A stretch of 5,263 nucleotides of DNA, taken from an uncultured delta proteobacterium (GTDB taxonomy: Bacteria; Myxococcota_A; Polyangia; Polyangiales; Polyangiaceae). The translations under genes and the position numbers were made by a program. The stretch is from the NCBI GenBank assembly GCA_903893335.1, contig CAITLX010000299.1:1-5263 (forward strand). The letters run 5' to 3'. Of the stretch, positions 1 to 5,263 are shown piece by piece. The number at the start of each line of letters is the position of its first letter. The first letter of the stretch is position 1. The notes under the pieces are model-generated. The model was given only the letters and a program-made list of their open reading frames with translations, was not told the DNA's origin and did no database searches.

Positions 1-1153
1 CCGCGGCGGCGGGGGTCGCGGCCGGGCGCCCCGCGACGAACGCGATCGCGGCGACGCCTGCGAAGGCGAGCGCGAGCGCGGCGACGAGCGCGGCGCGCGG
101 AGCCGCGCGGCGAGGCGCCGCGGGTGATGCGACCTCGGTCGCCCGAGATTCGGCCATGACGGTGGACGCGACCGCCGTGTGCGAGTCGATCGTCGGGCTG
201 CGCGCGCCGAGCGACGGCGTCATCGGCAGCGTGCTCGCGCCCTTGCCCCGCAGCACGCGCGTCGCGCGATCGACCGACGCCGACGCGGCCCCCGAGCCGA
301 ACGGCGCGAGCGCCTGCGCGAGCTCCGCGACGTCGGCGAAGCGCGCCTCGCGATCCTTGGCCAGGCAGCGCATCACGATGGCCGCGAGCGCGGGCTCGAC
401 CCCCGCGAGCGGCGCGGGCGTCTCGGTGAGGATCCGCGCGCAGACCTCGGTGATGGTGTCGCCGTCGAACGGCGGTCGCCCCGAGAGCAGCTCGTAGAGG
501 ATCGTGCCGAGCGCCCAGAGGTCGGTGCGGTGGTCGACGTCGCGCGCCGACTTCATCTGCTCGGGCGACATGTAGAGCGGCGAGCCGAGCGTCGAGTTCT
601 GCTTGGTCAGCCGCAGCGAGGTGTCGCTCGGCTCCTGGTCGGTGCGCCCCGTCGAGATGCCGAAGTCGAGCACCTTCACGCGCGCGCTGCCGTCGGCGCG
701 CTCGGCGAGGAACAGGTTGGCCGGCTTCAGATCGCGGTGCACGATCCCCTTGGCGTGCGCCTCGGCGAGCGCCTCGCAGGCCTGCAGCACCGCGTCGACC
801 GTCTCCCTCGCAGGCAGCGGGCCGCGGCTCGCGAGCGCGGAGGCGAGGTCCGAGCCCCGCAGGCACTCCATGACGATGTAGGGCGCGCCGTCGTCGAGCT
901 GGCCGACGTCGAGCACGCGGCAGACGTGGTCGCTCTCGATCGAGGCTGCGGCGCGGGCCTCGCGCAGGAAGCGGGCGGCGGCCTCGCCGTGTGCGAGCGC
1001 CTCGGCGCGCATCAGCTTGATGGCCACCGGCTGCTGCAAGTGCAGGTGTCGCGCCTCGAGCACGACGCCCATGCCCCCCTCGCCGATGACGCGCTCGACG
1101 CGGTATTTCCCCGCGAGCACGGCCCCAGGCTCGAACGACGCGTGCGCGACCAT
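1..1153 (-). CDS. PknB-type serine/threonine protein kinase, membrane-anchored, C-terminus outside window
   Basis: A Hanks-type Ser/Thr kinase that would transfer ATP gamma-phosphate to protein substrates from the cytoplasmic face of the inner membrane. Reading the minus strand from the ATG at 1153 gives 384 residues with no stop. Kinase landmarks are in order: glycine loop IGEGGMGVV (23-31), ATP-anchoring K46 in VAIK, likely helix-C E65, catalytic loop HRDLKPAN (139-146) with D141, DFG (163-165), SPE (196-198) and DLWALG (211-216). It is therefore an RD kinase with all key catalytic residues. The activation loop has T178, S179, T183, S187 and T188 as possible autophosphorylation sites. After about residue 285 comes an Ala/Ser/Thr-rich linker, then a hydrophobic helix at about 354-374 that looks like a transmembrane segment, then Ala/Pro-rich sequence running off the edge; any sensor domain is unseen. 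The start is chosen because FEPGAVLAGKYRVE directly precedes the glycine loop, as in many myxobacterial kinases. It is divergent from the radical SAM gene. The substrate is unknown. Confidence 0.95.
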   Translation of the reverse strand, partial: MVAHASFEPGAVLAGKYRVERVIGEGGMGVVLEARHLHLQQPVAIKLMRAEALAHGEAAARFLREARAAASIESDHVCRVLDVGQLDDGAPYIVMECLRGSDLASALASRGPLPARETVDAVLQACEALAEAHAKGIVHRDLKPANLFLAERADGSARVKVLDFGISTGRTDQEPSDTSLRLTKQNSTLGSPLYMSPEQMKSARDVDHRTDLWALGTILYELLSGRPPFDGDTITEVCARILTETPAPLAGVEPALAAIVMRCLAKDREARFADVAELAQALAPFGSGAASASVDRATRVLRGKGASTLPMTPSLGARSPTIDSHTAVASTVMAESRATEVASPAAPRRAAPRAALVAALALAFAGVAAIAFVAGRPAATPAAA

Positions 1154-1163
1154 CGTGCGAGCG

Positions 1164-1172
1164 AGCGTAGCT
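1164..1172 (-). promoter_or_regulatory. Candidate -10 element for the kinase gene, implying a leaderless or near-leaderless mRNA
   Basis: On the minus strand, AGC followed by TACGCT (hexamer 1169 to 1164) ends 10 nt before the kinase ATG at 1153. If it acts as a -10 box, transcription would start about 4 nt before the ATG. No Shine-Dalgarno-like sequence lies at the usual distance from the start. No -35-like hexamer is visible 17 nt further upstream. The call rests on the hexamer and its spacing, mirrored by the divergent gene. Confidence 0.35.
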
Positions 1173-1229
1173 TCCGCGCGCGCGCGCCGGGCATCGGCAC
1201 CTCGCCCCGGGGGCCGAAAGGCCGGGTCG

Positions 1230-1238
1230 TGCTACACG
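1230..1238 (+). promoter_or_regulatory. Candidate extended -10 element for the radical SAM gene, leaderless start
   Basis: TGCTACACG combines an extended-minus-10 TG (1230-1231) with a TACACG hexamer (1233-1238). The hexamer ends 10 nt before the ATG at 1249, so initiation would fall about 4 nt before the start codon. The bases between, CCTGCGACCC, contain no ribosome binding site. No -35-like sequence is seen at 17 nt. An extended -10 can function without a good -35, but this remains a sequence-only prediction. Confidence 0.4.
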
Positions 1239-1248
1239 CCTGCGACCC

Positions 1249-4065
<2,817 letters not shown>

Positions 4066-4067
4066 AG

Positions 4068-4126
4068 CCCGCTCCGAGCCGCCCCTTCGCTCTCAAGAAG
4101 AGGGAGAGCGAGCCGTACTGAGCGGG
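4068..4126 (+). terminator. Nested stem-loop just after the radical SAM stop codon, candidate transcription terminator
   Basis: An outer 7-bp stem pairs CCCGCTC (4068-4074) with GAGCGGG (4120-4126). Inside it an 8-bp stem pairs TCGCTCTC (4087-4094) with GAGAGCGA (4104-4111) around a 9-nt loop. The outer stem begins 2 nt after the TGA. No T-run follows, so it is not a textbook intrinsic terminator. It could be a GC-type terminator, an mRNA 3' end stabiliser or chance pairing in GC-rich DNA. Confidence 0.4.
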
Positions 4127-4195
4127 AGAAGGAATGCCGCGCCAGCGCGCGACGGGCGACGCGAGGCGTAAGTGGCGGCAAAGATTGCGCGAACG

Positions 4196-4232
4196 GCCTC
4201 GGGTCCGAGGCGCGGCGCCCTGCCGCCCGAGG
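4196..4232 (+). other. Alternative, mutually exclusive stem-loops upstream of the lipoprotein promoter
   Basis: GCCTCG (4196-4201) can pair with CGAGGC (4206-4211) across the tetraloop GGTC, followed by a 5-bp hairpin GCGGC (4212-4216) with GCCGC (4222-4226). Alternatively CCTCGGG (4197-4203) pairs with CCCGAGG (4226-4232), which excludes the first hairpin but encloses most of the second. The segment lies before the predicted promoter, so if it acts in RNA it belongs to readthrough from the radical SAM gene. No coding leader peptide is evident. Confidence 0.3.
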
Positions 4233-4256
4233 GCTCACGATTTCGATGTCGACACC

Positions 4257-4285
4257 TTGACCTTACGGGAGGAGGGGGGTAGCCA
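4257..4285 (+). promoter_or_regulatory. Candidate sigma70-type promoter for the lipoprotein pair
   Basis: TTGACC (4257-4262) matches five of six bases of the -35 consensus. It is spaced by 17 bp from TAGCCA (4280-4285), a weak -10. Transcription would begin near 4292 and give a leader of about 30 nt containing the ribosome binding site. The palindrome TGTCGACA (4247-4254) lies immediately upstream and could be an operator, though an 8-bp palindrome is weak evidence alone. Confidence 0.45.
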
Positions 4286-4303
4286 CCGTTCCGCGGAGTA
4301 ACG

Positions 4304-4535
4304 ACACAGTCCGGAGTACCGCGATGCGCAAGAGCGGATGGTTGATCGGAGCCCTGATGCTGCCCCTCGCAGCGTGCAGCAACAGCGACGGCGCCGCGGA
4401 GACGCCGGCGGGGAAATCGGGGCTCTCCTCGACCCTCCTGCTGAGCGACGCGAACGACGCCGAGAAGCTTCAGTTCTGCAACTGGCTCGTCTCCGTCACG
4501 CCGTCCGGCGCGTGCGGCATGCCCTCTGCCTCATC
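4304..4535 (+). repeat. Direct repeat unit, copy 1 (RBS plus 5' coding region of lipoprotein gene 1)
   Basis: Similarity to 5032-5263 begins at ACACAG, 20 nt before the ATG, and continues through the comparable coding sequence. Sixteen of the 20 upstream bases and 196 of the 212 coding bases match. It does not extend up to the predicted promoter at 4257-4285, so the duplicated unit seems to start in the leader. The true 3' end of the repeat lies beyond the window. Confidence 0.85.
4313..4316 (+). promoter_or_regulatory. Ribosome binding site of the first lipoprotein gene
   Basis: GGAG sits 7 nt before the ATG at 4324 and supports that start. The same GGAG, spacing and flanking bases recur before the second lipoprotein gene, with 16 of the 20 bases preceding the ATG identical. 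This contrasts with the radical SAM and kinase genes, which have no such site. Confidence 0.75.
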
Positions 4536-4968
4536 GCCCGACGGCGGCGTGGCGGTGGCGCCCGACGCAGGAGCGCTCACGGCGGCAGCGTATTGCCTGG
4601 CGACCTTCGCCCGGTTCGACACCGACTGCTCCGTCCAGGCAGCCGAGCAGTGCTTCTCGACCTGGGAGGCGTCCGGCGCTTGCAAGGCCCCGGTCGCCAG
4701 CGGCTGCGCGGCGTACCACGCTTGCGCGAACGCGACGCCTCCCGAGAACGACGGCCCTCCGACGGTCTTGGCGTGCGCGTACTGGTCGAACCAGAGCGGG
4801 GATCAGACCCGGACGTCCGTTGGAACAATTCCCTACAACGACTGGTGCTCCAAGACCACGTGGTACGGTACCACGACGTATTCCCCGTGCGATGAGAATG
4901 CGGCTAACGCCCTGTGCAACAGTTCATTCCCCCTCTGCTGGAATGGGTGCACCGGGCTGTCCCAGTGA
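4324..4968 (+). CDS. Cysteine-rich lipoprotein, first of a tandem pair, function unknown
   Basis: I do not recognise a named family. The product has 214 residues. It opens with a short lipoprotein signal peptide: MRKSGW, a hydrophobic run and the lipobox LAAC with the lipidated cysteine at C18. Ser at +2 favours outer-membrane delivery by the E. coli rule, which may not hold in myxobacteria. The mature chain carries 14 further cysteines (52, 64, 91, 102, 110, 120, 128, 134, 151, 175, 189, 198, 205, 209), enough for seven disulfides in an envelope or extracellular domain. A Gly/Ala/Pro/Asp-rich low-complexity stretch (about 65-88) separates the N-terminal part from the cysteine-dense core. The last third (about 160-214) is rich in Thr, Tyr, Trp and Asn. 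Its DNA (4801-4960) is only about 58% G+C by my count, well below the neighbours. A binding, structural or secreted role is possible, but no catalytic motif is seen. It is followed by a closely related gene and probably co-regulated with it. Confidence 0.85.
   Translation: MRKSGWLIGALMLPLAACSNSDGAAETPAGKSGLSSTLLLSDANDAEKLQFCNWLVSVTPSGACGMPSASSPDGGVAVAPDAGALTAAAYCLATFARFDTDCSVQAAEQCFSTWEASGACKAPVASGCAAYHACANATPPENDGPPTVLACAYWSNQSGDQTRTSVGTIPYNDWCSKTTWYGTTTYSPCDENAANALCNSSFPLCWNGCTGLSQ
4859..4875. repeat. 17-bp near-perfect palindrome inside the first lipoprotein gene
   Basis: CGTGGTAC and GTACCACG form perfect 8-bp inverted arms around a single central G. The palindrome lies in codons for about residues 179-184 (T-W-Y-G-T-T). 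Shorter palindromes precede it: GGACGTCC (4811-4818) and GGAA-CAA-TTCC (4822-4832). The arms could be a protein binding site or an RNA hairpin, or a coincidence of the codons; no function can be assigned from sequence. Confidence 0.5.
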
Positions 4969-4982
4969 CTGCCCGCACTCGA

Positions 4983-5021
4983 CCTGGCGGTCGCTGGAGC
5001 GTGCTCCGCGACCCGCCCAGG
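4983..5021 (+). terminator. Long bulged hairpin between the two lipoprotein genes, candidate terminator or processing/attenuation element
   Basis: Starting 14 nt after the first lipoprotein stop, 4983-4999 pairs with 5004-5021. The pairs are CCT/AGG, GGC/GCC, GGTCGC/GCGACC and GGAG/CTCC, closed by the tetraloop CGTG. This makes 16 Watson-Crick pairs interrupted by single-base bulges at C5018, C5014 and T4995. No T-run follows (the next bases are CCGATTGAC), so a classic intrinsic terminator is not complete. It lies 30 nt before the second lipoprotein ATG and could set the ratio of the two products or protect the upstream message. Confidence 0.5.
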
Positions 5022-5039
5022 CCGATTGACTACACAGAC

Positions 5040-5044
5040 AGGAG
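5040..5044 (+). promoter_or_regulatory. Ribosome binding site of the second lipoprotein gene
   Basis: AGGAG stands 7 nt before the ATG at 5052, the same spacing as for the upstream copy. It decides this start. No separate promoter is recognisable between the two genes, because the TTGACT at 5026-5031 lies too close to the ATG to leave room for a -10 box. Confidence 0.75.
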
Positions 5045-5051
5045 TCCCGTG

Positions 5052-5263
5052 ATGCGCAAGACCGGATGGCTGATCGGGGCCCTGACGCTGCCCCTCGCAG
5101 CTTGCAGCAACAGCGACGGCGCCGCGGAGAGCCCGGCGGGGAAGTCGGGGCTCTCCTCGACGCTCCTGCTGAGCGGCGCGAACGACGCCGAGAAGCTTCA
5201 GTTCTGCAACTGGCTCGTCTCCGTCGCGCCGACCGACGCGTGCGGCGCGCCCTCTGCCTCGTC
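5052..5263 (+). CDS. Cysteine-rich lipoprotein, second copy of the tandem pair, C-terminus outside window
   Basis: The first 70 complete codons are present and open to the window end. The product begins with MRKTGW, a hydrophobic stretch and the lipobox LAAC with the lipidated cysteine at C18, then SNSDGAAE as in the upstream copy. Aligned without gaps to the first lipoprotein, 62 of 70 residues are identical (changes at 4, 12, 27, 42, 59, 61, 62, 66) and 196 of 212 bases match. C52 and C64 are conserved. The stretch ANDAEKLQFCNWLVSV (43-58) is identical in both protein and DNA, while half of the replacements fall in 59-66. The gene is 83 nt downstream in the same direction, so the pair is a recent tandem duplication likely to share a message unless the intergenic hairpin blocks it. 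Function unknown; same envelope location as its neighbour is inferred. Confidence 0.85.
   Translation, partial: MRKTGWLIGALTLPLAACSNSDGAAESPAGKSGLSSTLLLSGANDAEKLQFCNWLVSVAPTDACGAPSAS

Larger units (their letters stand above)
4066..4323. other. Intergenic stretch with paired stems and a promoter, no gene seen
   Basis: These 258 bases separate the radical SAM stop from the first lipoprotein start. Open frames crossing them look like random high-GC readings rich in Arg, Ser and Pro, so I call no gene. The region holds a nested inverted repeat just after the stop, a second cluster of alternative stems at 4196-4232, an 8-bp palindrome at 4247-4254 and a sigma70-like promoter at 4257-4285, each listed separately where informative. 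No tRNA-like fold was recognised. Confidence 0.6.
5032..5263 (+). repeat. Direct repeat unit, copy 2 (RBS plus 5' coding region of lipoprotein gene 2)
   Basis: The partner of 4304-4535, in direct orientation and offset by 728 bp. It is cut by the window edge, so the repeat may be longer and further copies may follow. Confidence 0.85.

Noticed and set aside
1192..1200. Upstream ATG/GTG codons on the minus strand as alternative kinase starts.
   Set aside because: They are out of frame with the kinase; the ATG at 1153 is in frame and properly placed before the glycine loop.
1212..1223. GGCC-GAAA-GGCC hairpin with a GNRA-type loop in the divergent spacer.
   Set aside because: Only four base pairs, and it lies upstream of both predicted transcription starts, so it is unlikely to be in either mRNA. 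Common by chance in such GC-rich DNA.
4338..4895. Alternative plus-strand frame within the first lipoprotein gene.
   Set aside because: Arg-rich shadow frame. The 4324 frame has an RBS, signal peptide, lipobox and a close paralogue conserved in the same frame.
5026..5031. TTGACT as a -35 box for the second lipoprotein gene.
   Set aside because: A -10 box at 17 bp would overlap the start codon at 5052. More likely chance, or a remnant of other sequence.

Overview
This is a very GC-rich window (I estimate a little over 70% G+C) with strong G/C preference at third codon positions. It carries a PknB-type Ser/Thr kinase with a C-terminal membrane anchor, a large B12-binding-type radical SAM protein, and a tandem pair of small cysteine-rich lipoproteins. 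That combination points to a myxobacterium (Myxococcota, perhaps the Sorangium/Polyangium/Sandaracinus side). The assignment is inferred from gene content and composition, since no marker gene is present.

Layout. Positions 1153 down to 1 (minus strand) encode a eukaryotic-like Ser/Thr protein kinase that leaves the window before its C-terminus. A 95-bp divergent spacer (1154-1248) follows. Positions 1249-4065 (plus) encode a 938-residue fusion of a B12-binding-like domain, a radical SAM domain, a four-cysteine segment and a DUF2344 domain. A 258-bp non-coding stretch (4066-4323) holds stem-forming repeats and a candidate sigma70-type promoter. Positions 4324-4968 (plus) encode a 214-residue cysteine-rich lipoprotein. 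An 83-bp gap containing a long bulged hairpin separates it from a second, closely related lipoprotein gene starting at 5052 and cut by the window end.

How the genes relate. The kinase and the radical SAM gene diverge and are not an operon. Each has a -10-like hexamer ending exactly 10 nt before its ATG and no Shine-Dalgarno sequence, so both may be leaderless. The two lipoprotein genes are in contrast well equipped with ribosome binding sites. They arose by a duplication that took in the RBS and 5' coding region, with 16 differences in the 212 comparable coding bases. Nothing in the sequence ties the lipoproteins functionally to the radical SAM protein. The points most worth following are the possible paired leaderless starts, the lipoprotein duplication with clustered amino-acid changes, the strong intergenic hairpin, and the drop in GC with a 17-bp palindrome at the 3' end of the first lipoprotein gene. 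I see no CRISPR array, tRNA, rRNA or transposase.
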